DNA from: Ziziphus jujuba
Lineage: Eukaryota > Streptophyta > Magnoliopsida > Rosales > Rhamnaceae
DNA length: 64,000 nucleotides
Reading direction: 5' to 3'
Assembly: GCF_031755915.1 (NCBI RefSeq)
Contig: NC_083390.1
Location: 21,375,501-21,439,500 of the forward strand
Below, one piece after another: positions 11,004-23,329 of this stretch (position 1 is its first letter; every line of letters begins with the position of its first letter). A program made the translations under genes and the position numbers. The notes under the pieces were generated by a model. The model worked only from the letters and a program-made list of their open reading frames with translations. It was not told the origin of the DNA and did not search any database.

Positions 11004-14000
11004 CCCTCTTAATCAAACCTCTCAATTGGTGACACAAAGCTTCTCTTCTTTAATTGGAGAGTGAGAACTTGCTATCGATAAGTTTGGGCAAGCAGTACTT
11101 GATCAAAGAGAACCAACAGCGAGAAATCCTTGTAGTGTAAAAAGTGCACAACTGTGAGGACAACATTTAGATAGTGGTCATATCTGTTTGATCACTTTTA
11201 TTGTGGTTATGAATAGTTTCTATAGATAAGAGGTCGAGAAAGAAAAAGACATGGAGAAATCCTTTGGTTGTTAGAGGTATAATATAGGAAGGTTATCGGA
11301 AAGCTACAGTTTATCATCTTAATGGAGCTAAAGTCAATGAGGGTTTCATTTGGCTACAATAGAGAAGAGCTGACTGATGCATTTAAGCATTCTACTTTTG
11401 GCAATGTGAAATTTTTTGGGGTTGAAAAATGTACTAAATATGGTGATGCGGCATATGTATAATGATTAGGTGTAAATAGTGTATGGCTTACAGGCTAAAC
11501 ATATGTATGGTTTAAAGGAGGGTAATGACTTCAGGGAACTAAGAAAACTATTTTTAGGTTTGGCATTTTTTGTCTTCCTTGCCTAGGCACACCTGGATTT
11601 CTGCCAGGAAAACACATGTTAAACCCTATGATAGACCAATTAGATCGATTTGAGAAAATTTGTTATCTGTTAGATTTGCAATTTCTGATTATGATATTAA
11701 TACTTCCTTTTCTGGTTTTCAGGGAAAACAGCGACTACTTTATAGCTTGCTAGATGCAATGCAGTCAGTAACTTCACAGGCTGTTGTCATTGGTGTGAGT
11801 TGCAGACTGGTATGTTGTTTTTGAAGTTTCTTACCTTTGCATTTTTACTATAGTAATGTTACCAACACTAAGTACCTATCATTGTCATCAACAAATTCCT
11901 GTAAATGATAAATTATTAGGAAGCAATTTGAATGGTGACCTTTCTTTAAGATTGATCATCAGTTTGTTTCAAGCCAATTTATAATGCAATCAACCAAAAC
12001 ATAAACACCTACCTCTTTTTTCTTGGTGATGCGTGTGAATATATGCAGACTGCATTCACAGAATTATGGTTTTAATTGCTTGTTAGTAGTGAAGAGATTT
12101 GAGTACCATGCAGGATGCTGATCAGCTTCTAGAGAAAAGAGTCAGATCTCGTTTTTCACATAGAAAGCTATTGTTTCTTCCTCCATCTAGTGAGGATTTA
12201 CAGAGGTAACATTCTATTGTCTACCTCAGTATGTTACTGCAGCTTTTGTCCAAAAATTGACAGGTCCAGCCTAAAAAGGCTTTTTTTCCCCACTAATGCC
12301 AGATTGATGGAGCATATTTTATCATTGCCAATAGACTCAAGCCTTCCTCAGGACTATGCGGTTGAATTCAATGCAAAGCTGCAAGTATCCTTTTCTTGAC
12401 TATATCTGTCAATGGGATATAACATAAATATGGTCAATTTGAAAAATGTGCCATTTCATCTTCTAATATGTTTTGGATATCCTTTAGGTTAATTTTTGAA
12501 AACCTTTTGAACTGAATGAGAATATTTTTGGAAGTTTGCTGTTTCTTATTGCAATCCTTTATATGAGACTTCTGATGTTTCCATGCACAGGCTTAAATTC
12601 TGCCATTTAGCGTGTAAAGCATAATGCCTATGTTAGTGATAAATAACATAATGGAACTATTTAATTCTAATTTTCTAAGGAAACTTACACTCCCTAATAA
12701 TGGAACTAGTTAACTTAGTACTTCTATATCTTAGATCTGGTCAGATGCTTATGCATTGCCAATTAGCAAAACTAATACCTATCTTTTTTCCCTAAACCAT
12801 AGAAGATATGTTCTTTCATCTGGTCAAGTCCTTGACATGTTATAGAACGTTTTAGCAGATAAGAGATTTAAAGTAATTATTGATACATATATGAACTCTG
12901 ATTCAACTGCCAACCATTTACTAGGATTTCTGTAAGTTTCTCTCCTTGTAGTTTTACTTTTATGTATTTTTTTTTAAAAAAATTTTTATCTCCTTTAGTA
13001 GTGATCATATTTGATTTCCCCCACTAAACTTACCACTCATAGACTGACATTAGGTTTCGTGCTGTTTCCAATATGAAACTGGAAAATGGATTTTTAACAC
13101 TGGAGAATTTTGAAGCTGCTCTCTCAAATGTCCAAAGGCAGCCAAAACTGGAATCCCTAAAAGGTTGATATATTAAAAAGCTTATTATGAATTTTCAATA
13201 ACAATCTTTTCTCTAATTGAATTTAATCGCTTTCAATGCATATTATCTATATTCAAGCAGATTGCTCCATAGTGGAATTATATATTTTGGTATGCATGAA
13301 GAGACTGGAGGTTAAGGAGCAGAATTCATACAACTTCAATTCAATGATGAAAGGTAAACCTCTAGCCTGGTGTTTTTTTGTTGTCATTCATAAACTATCA
13401 ATAACTTACATGTATGTCACATGTGGCAGAGTACAAAAGCATACATGATTCACTACGGACACCCGATTATTACTCACGCAGTGTATGTTTAAGGGTATGC
13501 ATATCTCTTTGTAAGACTTGCGTTATAAATTAATTTTATGGTACTGTTCTGTTCCATCCCAGATTAATCTCCACAATATTTGGAATCTTCTACAGGCATT
13601 TGAACACCTTTTGCAACGAGAATTAATCAGTTTTACAGACAAGAGAGGGCAAAATCAATCTGTTGAGTTTCATCCAGTAAAGCTTTTAGTCTCATTCCAT
13701 GAATTACATCAGGGGCTGAAATCTTACCGTTCCTGTCCCGTAAGTTACCACCAGAAATATGTGTCTATGGATGTGCCTGCGTACAGTATTGTTTTTATTA
13801 TAAAGTTTTGAAGGTCAATGTATTGTTTTCATCACAAAGCATAATTGGAATTTTATTAAATTGTTTGGAGCTCTCTGAGATTCACTTCTTTGCAGTTTAA
13901 TCCTTTTATTCAAAGGTTCTGCGTTCTATTATCATTTGAATTTGATTATATTTCTGGGACTTTTATTTCATGATATCTTTGAATGTGATCCAGACTTCTT

Positions 14001-14061
14001 ATCTTTCTCCTTTTTAAATGTGTTTTGACAGGCCATTCTCCAAAAATTGATGGCTGGTTAG
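9508..14061 (+). CDS. ORC4: Origin recognition complex subunit 4
   Basis: ORC4 is an AAA+ subunit of the six-protein complex that marks replication origins in the nucleus and loads MCM helicases. Sixteen exons join in frame to 418 aa: 9508-9620, 9874-9964, 10043-10099, 10323-10370, 10541-10591, 10685-10728, 10809-10872, 11723-11809, 12114-12205, 12303-12384, 12846-12931, 13054-13163, 13261-13353, 13430-13494, 13596-13739 and 14032-14061. The ATG of MGRENPAAEE is the first in frame. Walker A is LLLGPRGSGK (about residues 57-66); Walker B with its acidic pair is FVLDEFDLF (about 145-153); a sensor-like segment VVIGVSCRL follows. The C-terminal winged-helix part contains NGFLTLENFEAAL and ends with CPAILQKLMAG. 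Intron 7 (10873-11722) has a long T tract. Length matches plant ORC4. Confidence 0.95.
10968..11003. repeat. Long T homopolymer in ORC4 intron 7
   Basis: A T run of more than 30 bases follows a short TTG repeat. Homopolymers this long are prone to sequencing and assembly error, so the exact length is uncertain. Confidence 0.85.
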
Positions 14062-15516
14062 CTGCTTCGTGTGCAGATGATCATAACAGTTGGGGATGTA
14101 GATTATGCCATTTGCAGTTATTCTTTCAACACCAATTTGATGCATTTTTTTTTTTTTTTTTCAAATTTAATTTTTTGGTTAATCTTTTTAGAGAGAATTT
14201 CTTGTACGCTAGCGTGGCTAAACAATTTTCCCTTCTATGCAAGTTCATCTATCAACATTTCTTTGACTCTCCCCTGTTTTGATTTAATTCCGATTGTTAC
14301 TTAAATTTAATTTTTTTTTTTTTTTTTTTGGGGACAAACTTTAATATCTATAGTTAAATTTACTTTAATATCATTATTGAAGGACACCCAAATATCAATC
14401 TTGTTATTGGTTAATGGTGTAGGAGCTGCAACGTATGCATGGAATGGATGGAGGTGCATCAATCCACGATATTCCTACACCTTTTTTATAATTTTTTACT
14501 TGTTATAAAATCATAAATTATTTGAATATAGAATATTAATTAAGTTCCAAATTAGCATGGTCTAGTCAAATACTATATTACTCCAAAAACAAGGATAAAA
14601 AGATTTCATTTCAATCCAATATAGTCCAAGATCATCCAAATTATCAAACATGCCCTTAAGATCATCAGGGCTTCAACTATTTGATTAGGATGTTCTTGTT
14701 ACATTAATTGCATATTATCTATTTACTAAACTCTATTTTACATATCAAAGCATCCTTTTAAATGCCTTGGTTTCACATTCACATTTCTAAAAAATTTAAA
14801 CTAATATAATTAACGCCCTAATATATTATAATTTTAAAGATCTTCTTGGTTAACTTTTCTTAAAATTTAGTGGATTGTAATTTTAAAATTACAACAAATC
14901 AATTTAAACTTTTGTTAGGAACCCTTAAAACAAGTCTAATTTAATTTAGTTCGATACTCAATATGAATGGACTAAAGATTAGAGAATTGATCAATCTCAA
15001 AGATCTAATCCATGGTATGAAATTTATTCGGTTCCTAGACAATTAACTGTGCATCAAACAGAAATAAAAATAAATAAATAATAGACAAATTATGTTATTC
15101 AAAAAGTTTATTCCTAGCAAAATAAATCGATTTTTTCGTTTCCTTATAAAATAATAATAATAATAAATAAACAATTTTCGGGGACAAAAATTGAAAGAAA
15201 AGTGAACAATAAATATATAAATAAATAAATAAATACTAAAATTAGAAAGAAAAAAAAAAAAAAATCCGGTTCAAGTATCCAACATTGCTGGGCTCGGGTT
15301 TGCTAGAGGCTGAATCGTCCGTCTCCGCATCTACATTCCTAGCTATACTCTCTTCTATCTGAGGCAACCTTTCTCTGCGTCGAGCCTCCCAAACTCGACC
15401 AGAACCATTCCGGCGCCGCCGTCATTAGCCAAACACCAACAAAATATCCACTGCGATTCAATGAGCATTTGAAAGCTGATTTTGTCCCAAATCCGCATGA
15501 CTAGTCTCTCTACTCA
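14062..15516. other. Intergenic between ORC4 and the PPR gene
   Basis: AT-rich DNA with T runs (14147-14161, 14312-14330) and an A run near 15251-15264. No coding region, tRNA or clear transposon end is seen. The last ~250 bp before 15517 are C/T-richer and probably hold the PPR promoter and leader. Confidence 0.55.
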
Positions 15517-17721
15517 ATGACCCTCTGCGTGAGAGCTTCAAAAGCCTTAGCTGCCACTGCCATTTCAACTGCTACTACAATAAAACCTTTCTCTCTCAAG
15601 GTACGACTTCTCTTTCCCATCTCTTCTTCTTTCTTCCACAACTGCTCTTCAGCTTCCACCGTAGCCACAACCTCAGAGATCCATTACAGAGACCTTATAT
15701 TCGATACCATTGAAGAAAAGCCTTGGGCTTTTTGCAACAGTAACTGGGTTTCCCATCAATTTCAAGAAGTTATTCTTGACCCTGACTTGTTTATACGAGT
15801 CCTTGGTTCGATTGGGAAAAAACCCAGAATCGCTTTGCGTTTCTTTCGGTGGGTCGAGGGCCAACCGGACTTTAACCGGTCCGAGTTTGCTTTCTGTGCG
15901 ATTCTTGAAATTCTGGTTAAGAACAATTTGATGCGGCCTGCGTACTGGGTCATGGAGAGGGCGGTCTGCGTAAATATGCATGGGATTGTGGATGTTTTGC
16001 TTGATGGGTATGTCTGTGCTGAGGTTTCTGTCAAGCTTCTTGAACTTTTGCTGTGGATATATTCGAAAAAATCAATGATCGAGCAGTGTTTAACGGTTTT
16101 CGATAAAATGGTTAGAAACGAGTTGCTTCCAGATGTTAATAACTGCAATAGGATCCTCAAGATACTTAGAGATGGAGATCTTTCAAGTGAAGCTAAAAAA
16201 GTTTATACAAGGATGGGTGAGTTAGGAATTAAGCCGACAATTGTTTCGTATAATACGATGTTAGGTTCATTTTGCAAGGAAGGCGAAGTGGAACAGGCGC
16301 AAGATCTTTTCTGGGAGATGCAAAAGACAGGGTGTTTACCTAATGATGTTACTTATAATGTGTTGATTAATGGCTTGTCAAAGAAAGGGGAACTCCAACA
16401 GGCAAAGGGACTGATTGGTAAAATGTTAAAATCAGGATTGAAAGTTTCTTCATACACATATAACCCTTTAATTTATTGGTATTGCGATAGAGGTTTGCTA
16501 GGTGAGGCATTATGCATTGGTGGAGAGATGATAAAAAGAGGAGCTTTGCCTACAGTTTCTACTTACAACACAATTGTATATGGTTTTTGCAAGTTTGGAA
16601 AAATGGATGATGCTAGAGAATGGTTTGATGATATGTTAAAGAAGAATTTGATGCCAGATATAGTTACATACAACACTCTTTTAAATGGATACTGCAGGTT
16701 GGGAAGACTAAATGAGGCTTTTCTGTTGTTTGATGAGTTGAGATGTAGGAATCTCATATCTACTGTTGTGACCTATAATACTCTTATAGATGGTACGTGC
16801 AGATTGGGGGACTTGGAGGCTGCTCGGGAACTCAAGGAGAAAATGATCAATCAAGGGCTTCATCCTGATGTCTTTACGTATACAATTATGGTAAATGGAT
16901 ATTGCAGGTTTGGAGATTTATCAATGGCTAAGGAGTTATTTGATGAGATGTTGCTTGAAGGGATAAAGCCGGACCGCTATTCATACAATGCTCGAATAGT
17001 GGGTGAGTTAAAGCTTGGTGACAGATCCACAGCATATAGTTTGAAGGAAGAAATGGTAGCGAGGGGTTTCCCTCCTGATTTGATCACTTACAATATTTTT
17101 GTGAGTGGGCTTTCTAAATTGGGCAGTTTGGGAGAAGCATGTGACTTATTGCTGAAAATGGAATATGCTGGTATTTTGCCTGATCACATAACATATACTA
17201 GCATCATTAATGCTCACTTGGAAAGTAGAAACCTCTTGAAAGCCAGAGAGTTATTCAAGGAAATGCTAAGGAAAGGATTGTCCCCTTCAGTTGTAACTTA
17301 TACCGTTTTGATCCATGCACATGCGGGTATGGGGAGACTAAAGCTGGCATTTATGTATTTCTTTGAGATGCAAAAGAAGGGTGTTTCTCCAAATGTGGTC
17401 ACCTACAATGCTCTGATAAATGGTCTTTGCAAAGCAAGGAGAATAAATGAGGCTTACAGATTTGCTAGCAGGATGGAAGAGAAAAGGATATTTCCAAATA
17501 AGTATACATACACCATTTTAATAAATGAGAATTGCAACATGGGCAATTGGCTGGAGGCTATGAGTTTGTATAGGGAAATGGCTGATAAAAAAATTCAGCC
17601 TGATTTTTGTACCTATAGTGCTCTTTTAAAACAACTAGGCAAAGACTACAAGCAACATGCAGTTAAATACCTTGAAAGTCTTATCCTAGCCGTTGAAGAA
17701 ACTGTTGATTCAAAAACTTGA
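15517..17721 (+). CDS. P-class pentatricopeptide repeat protein, probably organellar (At1g22960-like)
   Basis: An intronless gene for a 734 aa PPR protein. P-class PPR proteins bind organelle RNA through arrays of ~35-residue helical hairpins and act in RNA stability, splicing or translation. The N-terminal ~45 residues are rich in Ala, Ser, Thr and Lys/Arg with no acidic residues early on, as expected for a mitochondrial or plastid presequence. From about residue 190 the protein is a near-continuous array of repeats, visible as the recurring VxTYNxLINGxCKxG...A and ...GxxPD spacing; I estimate about 14 repeats. No E, DYW or SMR domain follows, and the last repeat runs almost to the stop. Lack of introns is normal for the family. 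The RNA target cannot be told. Confidence 0.92.
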   Translation: MTLCVRASKALAATAISTATTIKPFSLKVRLLFPISSSFFHNCSSASTVATTSEIHYRDLIFDTIEEKPWAFCNSNWVSHQFQEVILDPDLFIRVLGSIGKKPRIALRFFRWVEGQPDFNRSEFAFCAILEILVKNNLMRPAYWVMERAVCVNMHGIVDVLLDGYVCAEVSVKLLELLLWIYSKKSMIEQCLTVFDKMVRNELLPDVNNCNRILKILRDGDLSSEAKKVYTRMGELGIKPTIVSYNTMLGSFCKEGEVEQAQDLFWEMQKTGCLPNDVTYNVLINGLSKKGELQQAKGLIGKMLKSGLKVSSYTYNPLIYWYCDRGLLGEALCIGGEMIKRGALPTVSTYNTIVYGFCKFGKMDDAREWFDDMLKKNLMPDIVTYNTLLNGYCRLGRLNEAFLLFDELRCRNLISTVVTYNTLIDGTCRLGDLEAARELKEKMINQGLHPDVFTYTIMVNGYCRFGDLSMAKELFDEMLLEGIKPDRYSYNARIVGELKLGDRSTAYSLKEEMVARGFPPDLITYNIFVSGLSKLGSLGEACDLLLKMEYAGILPDHITYTSIINAHLESRNLLKARELFKEMLRKGLSPSVVTYTVLIHAHAGMGRLKLAFMYFFEMQKKGVSPNVVTYNALINGLCKARRINEAYRFASRMEEKRIFPNKYTYTILINENCNMGNWLEAMSLYREMADKKIQPDFCTYSALLKQLGKDYKQHAVKYLESLILAVEETVDSKT

Positions 17722-20127
17722 TAGGGCTGTTGATTGAATATTGTGTTCCTCAGATAAATTGCAACAGAGAGGCATTCAGGCATTCGCCAAGTCCTGCAAG
17801 CTGCTTTGTCCACCACTCGGTAAGTTGTTTAAGATTTCTTCCTTGAATATGTGCCCCAAAAATATTCACTTTATATAATTTTTCCTAAAATATTCCTGGT
17901 TTTTCACAGATTGCTCTAAATGCAGCCACTAATGGGTGTGGTGGGCAACCTGAATAGTTTAGTCCAACAGTATTCATCTCATTTTTGGTTACTGCTCTGC
18001 GCGTGGGTGCACTTGAATCCATTGGTTGGGTCGTTACTTATTCATAAGAGAAGTCACATTTTGCGGCAAAGATTCAACAACCGGTATAAGATAAATTTGA
18101 CCTCTGTATCATGTTCCAAGTAGTCTTCTTACTATTATATTTGTTCATTCTTTCACCATTTTTGGAGGAAATAAGAGGGACGAAGAGAAAGAGGGCGTTT
18201 GCCCATTTGCCCCATTCATATATTGTATTGAAAGGTAACATTTTTTTTCCCTCCCTTTTTCTATGCAATTGTATAGATTGCTGAGCTAAGAAGTTTTGAC
18301 ATTTTGTGCTTTATTAACACACAAAAAAAAATAAAAAAAAATAAATAAATAAAATAAAGAAGAAGAAATGATATGTGATCCTTGACATCATTTGGTCTTG
18401 GCTTCCTATGAAACACCCTTTACTTTGGTTTTACTTTATGGTACATGTAGATTCATTGACCTTGTCATTTTCGTAGTCGTTATTTTGGGTTTTATTTTTT
18501 GACCTTGTTTCTCTCATCCTCTGGACTGTTGGACTTTTGGTAGATAAAAACAAGAGGACTGCTAAGTGCTAAGCTCTCTCTCTCTCTCTTTCTCTCTCTC
18601 TGTGTATTTCTTTTGACAGTTATTCATATAATAGTTTCATGATCTGAGGTGTGAGCATGAGCTTACTTGATGAAGCTTTGAAGCTAAATTTAGATTGTTC
18701 TCACAGCCTAGTGTAATTTTGCACTTAACGATGCTTGTCAAATGCTCAAGTTACGGTTATATTACCCCTTACTGATGAAGTTCCACCCCGCCGCGCGGCT
18801 TTATTGCACAACTGTTATGAAACAGAGCTTTGAACTAAAGAAAGTTGCTTTTGAGAATAGATGACCAAGAAGAGGTAAGAGAATAAGTGTGTGAGGAAGG
18901 GAGAGAGATGGGAAGTGTTTACTATAGTTTAATGGTAATCATATGTTTAGTTTGTTTTTATAATTTTATTTTTATGCGTAATTTTCTATCCCTTAAGTAA
19001 TTGTGATATTTATTTCATCATCACCAATGATGATAAATTAAATTTTAAAATTAAGCGTCCAAAAATAAGTGTTTAATCTGGTCATTCCCAAGTGAATGAG
19101 GAATAGATAAATAAAACATAAACAATTAAAAACCATAAAGCAAATTTTGAACATTTTCGAAAAAGGGTGATTTGCCTAAATAATTTATTAAAGCATAGAA
19201 CAATTACAGCATTGAAAAAATCGTATTGAGCTGAAAAGTACACCATTGTATAAATAAAAAATAAAACGAAAGCTACCCAATTTACTTTAAATTGTCTCAT
19301 TATGTTTCCAGAGATCTCTAATTCCTTGTTTGGATGCCACAAAATTCTGAATGCTTTAGTATTAAGAAGCAAGCTTAATTCCCCAACTTAACCATATATA
19401 ATCTTTGTCACAAGAAAAAAAAAAAAAAAAATCATATATAATCACAATGCTTTTGTTCTTAAATTTATATGCTTCACATGAAACAAAAAATGGACCTTGC
19501 TTTTTGTTAACATAGAGAAACAAACCAAACGTTTTTCGGATTGGCATTTAGAAATAAATTTCCTACAAACATAAGCTATGTAGAATTCAACTTCGTATTC
19601 AATACAGCTTTATTGGTATTAGCCAGCAGTTAGGAATTCAATCTAACAAAACAACTCCTCTAGAAAAATCAAAACTAACCTGATTTTCCTTGTTTCTTTT
19701 TTGAGATGGTGTATAAAAACTACTGCTTTATAGGTAAACAAGTTTATACATATATATGTATATTGAAAATAGCTTCATCTTTAATATAAAAAATTGGATA
19801 CGTCATTAATAGCATGTTCTACTTGCATATGTGACTATTGAATTCTATAGTATTATATATAAGAGTTCTGACTGCTAAATACCATTTTTATGAGTATTCA
19901 AATAACCGACTAATTTTTTGTTTTGTATTTATATAACTGACTAATTAATTAGGTATCCTTATACTTCAAATGAGATCCTATAACCAAGACAATATTGAAT
20001 ATTTTGCCAAACTAAAGTGTGCCCAACAGAAGGCAATTCTAGAATGAATTTTCTTTGCATTGTTTGGCTTCTTTTTTTTTTTTTTTTTGGGGGGGGGGGG
20101 AACTTTCTCATTTTCTTGTTTAAATGT

Positions 20128-20182
<55 letters not shown>

Positions 20183-20596
20183 CTCTCATTAGCAGAGTGA
20201 CTCTCATTAGCAGAGGCACAGAGGCCCAATAAAATAGAGCATAGGGACACTCCAATGCCATGCCAACAGACCCACAAACATTTTTGGGCCCTTGGTTTTT
20301 CACACACCACCAAGAAATGCCAAGAGGAAATTATTTATTTATTTATTTTTATCACTTTCCCATTCGATCACTTCTAAGATACCAAAATCTTAAATTTTCA
20401 GTACCCAAACTACCATCTTTCAAAAACACATTCGAGGCCATCATTGATATACTCAACTCCATAACAAAGTTCCTCATTTTGTCCCCTAATCTGGTTTAAC
20501 TTTTTCCTTTAAAAGATCTTCCACACAAGCCATTATAAAAATGTTTCATTGCCCATTTCTCTGTTCCAACCTTTTTCCATTTACGTCAGAAAAATA
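17722..20596. other. Long intergenic region between the PPR gene and FATB, no gene seen
   Basis: The first few hundred bases are probably the PPR 3' UTR. After that the DNA is AT-rich with simple repeats, including a CT run at about 18574-18602. Open frames here are short and low-complexity. No tRNA, coding domain or transposon terminus was recognised. This region separates ordinary gene space from the duplicated cluster. Confidence 0.5.
20072..20218. repeat. Compound simple repeat: T17, G12, (GA)n, then an 18-bp tandem pair
   Basis: A T run (20072-20088) passes straight into 12 Gs (20089-20100). A GA microsatellite of ~51 bp follows (20129-20179), then two copies of an 18-bp unit containing TGACTCTCATTAGCAGAG. 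The SLSLSL and RERERE frames read across it are artefacts. Confidence 0.9.
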
Positions 20597-22654
20597 ATGG
20601 CTACCTTCTCATATCCAGTTTCATGTCCTATAAGCTGCTCTTCCAATAGGGATAATCATGAGCAAATTATCCAAAAGGTGAATAACATCAAGATTAACGG
20701 GACTTATACCAGGTCTAATGCAAGGACTGATTTGGTGAGCCAGAATATTGGAGTGGCAAGCAGTTTCACTTCAGTTGCTTCTGTTGCTGAAAATGGTCAT
20801 GTTAGCAGTGAGCAAATTCGACAAAATATTCCGACAAAGAAGCAGTTTGCTGATCCTTTCCGACAAGGAATTATCATCGAAGGAGGTGTTGGATACAGAC
20901 AGACAGTTGTTATAAGGTCCTATGAAGTTGGTGCGGATAAGACTGCAACCTTGGAGAGCATCCTTAATCTTCTTCAGGTAATAAATTAGATCGTCCTAGA
21001 ACTCAACCATTTCACACACACACACACACACACACAAAAGAAGATGAGAGAAGCCCCAAAAAAGAGGCTTCAAATAACAACAATAGCTGGGAAGATCTCA
21101 TGTCTTCTTCTATGCAAATAATCATATTCTTATAGGTATTCCTGAGTCTGTATATAGGAAACAGCATTAAACCATGTTTGGATGTCGGGACTCCTCGGTG
21201 ACGGATTTGGAGCCACGCATGGAATGATTAGGAACAATCTCATTTGGGTTGTGTCAAGAATGCAAGTTCAAATCCATCTATATCCAATCTGGTATGTCTA
21301 ATCATCACCATGAATATTAGTAATACCAAAAATGGTCTATAAGCCAAGCATCCTTAATGTAATGAACATTGGAAAATCCACCGCTTTTAAAGATTGTATA
21401 ATAATACATACACATACATACATATAATAATGATACATACACATACATACATATACATGCTGACTCACCTATAGGGCCACCAACAGAGTTTCAAAAAGTT
21501 GAAACAGTCCAGTTGAATCATTCTATTAACATGACGCTTAGTATCATATAAGGTTTTATTTATGGCTAGTTAAGAATCAAGGTCTATTTGTGACAAGTTC
21601 AGAAGTAGGTTTCTTCCTAGTATGGATGTACTTTAACCAGCAAAGTGCATGTGTGATTATGCAGGGGAGAGGTAGTTGAGATTGATACATGGGTTGGAGC
21701 ATCAGGGAAGAATGGGATGAGGCGAGATTGGCTAATCCGAGGTCAAGCCACTGGCCATATTTTCGCTCGTGGAACCAGGTATTTCTTTAAACTGTTTTCC
21801 CTTTTACTCATCATGTTTGTCTATGTTCTATAAACTATGCTTATACTAGAATATGGAACAGCACCTGGGTGATGATGAACAGGCAAACGAGGCGCCTCTC
21901 AAAAATGCCAGAAGAGGTGAGGGCTGAGATTTCACCTTGGTTTATAGAGAAGCAGGCAATCAAAGAAGAAGTCCCTGAGAAAATTGTCAAGTTGGATGAT
22001 AAGGCAAAATATGTGAATTCCAATCTAAAGGTTAAAATAAAAACTCCACAACCAAACTTAGAAGAGCTCATCAACCATCTAAGCTACTGATGAATAAGCA
22101 TATATATACTTACTAATTTGAGTCTATAATTTGCAGCCCAAGAGAAGTGATTTGGACATGAATCATCATGTAAACAACGTAAAGTATGTAAAATGGATGC
22201 TTGAGGTAAACACAAACTGCAGCATCATTCCTTGCCCTTTTTTATTTTTATTTTTTATTTTTTTTATATCCATTATACATTCTTCTAAGTTTACTGCATC
22301 TCTTTTTCACAGACTATACCTGACCATATTTTGGAGTCTCATCAACTGTCAGGTATCATCCTTGAATATAGACGAGAATGTGGGAGTTCAGATACAGTTC
22401 AATCCCTTTGCCAACCAGATGAAGATGGAATTCTCAATAATGGAGTAAGTCAAGAAAATGATATTAGTCTTCTGAATGGGTTTTCTTTGGCAAAAGAAAT
22501 TATTGAAGGTGGAGGACTCTTGGGGTCATTTGAGAAAGGGCCACTAAGATATACACATCTACTACAAACTAAAGCAGAGCCAAAAAGTGAAGAAATTGTT
22601 AGAGGAAGGACTACATGGAAGAAAAAGCTTCCTACAGTACCATTTTCTCCCTAA
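20597..22654 (+). CDS. FATB-like acyl-ACP thioesterase
   Basis: Plant acyl-ACP thioesterases release fatty acids from acyl carrier protein in the plastid stroma and so set chain length; FATB types prefer saturated chains. Six exons (20597-20977, 21158-21291, 21665-21778, 21862-22030, 22137-22205, 22313-22654) join in frame to 402 aa. Family signatures run in order: IRSYEVGADKTATLES, HVWMSGLLGDGFG, NLIWVVSRMQVQI, SGKNGMRRDWLIRG, WVMMNRQTRRLSKMP, the catalytic-region motif DLDMNHHVNNVKY and EYRRECG with the conserved Cys. Two oddities stand out: the usual NQHVNN is NHHVNN, and the hydrophobic anchor plus LDWKPRR-type segment before the first hotdog domain is missing, with ADPFRQG following a Ser/Asn-rich N-terminus directly. 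It may be a divergent paralogue with altered substrate. It is the only complete FATB copy in the window and the parent of the remnants downstream. Confidence 0.88.
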
Positions 22655-23329
22655 CAAAAATCATATTAATTCAGAATTGCTTGGTGTTTTTTTTAATTAA
22701 GCTTTTCCTCCGTGAGTTTTCACTGGTACATACTCAACCCAAAATGAGACACCCCCCTGAAATAATCAGGGTAAAGAAGCATGATGTGGGGTTTGCTCTC
22801 TCTGTCTAAGGATTCTTCGATATTCTGAATCTGCTTCTTTCAAAGTTGGATGAAGGTTTCAAATAAGCTAAGGTGTCAATTAACGTCAATATTGCTCAGT
22901 CCTCAAAAGGGTACCAGAAAGCAACAAAAATCATGTTGTATTGTGTCATATGAGTGGTGAATGATTGTGAGAAAACATAGTTATAGGTTGGGATTCGTAT
23001 GGAATTACAGGTAAAATCAGTTGTGTAATTATGTTGTACATGCTGAACATCTATTTAATCAGACAGACAACTCGTTGATACTTCCTAAACTGGACAGTGG
23101 AGGCTAATTCAAAGTAAGCAACACTTTAAGCTTTAATACATATATAAAAACACCATTATAGAGGAAACTAACAAGCTCTCAATTTGAACATCTCTAGACA
23201 AGCAAGAAACTAACAACTGATGATATAAACCATGCTTGTTTAACTACAGATATACACACATTGATTAAGATTGCAGAACAGAAATGATAATAAGATATCA
23301 AAGACACTAGCCAAGCTTGTGTTCTGCCC
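22655..23329. other. Spacer between convergent FATB and N-like copy A (repeat-unit core)
   Basis: This 675-bp spacer is not unique: recognisable versions lie before every other N-like copy (for example 26500-27160, 33213-33905, 38130-38600, 52660-53374, 56360-56852). Shared landmarks are GATATTCTGAATCTGCTT, AAGCTAAGGTGTCAATTAA and the late AACCATGCTTGTTTAAC segment. It therefore belongs to the amplified unit. Confidence 0.8.

Noticed and set aside
15673..16160. Minus-strand frames opposite the PPR gene
   Set aside because: Shadow frames of a well-supported PPR coding sequence; no domain content.
19959..20313. SLSLSL/RERERE proteins near 20.1 kb
   Set aside because: Produced by a GA microsatellite; low complexity on both strands.
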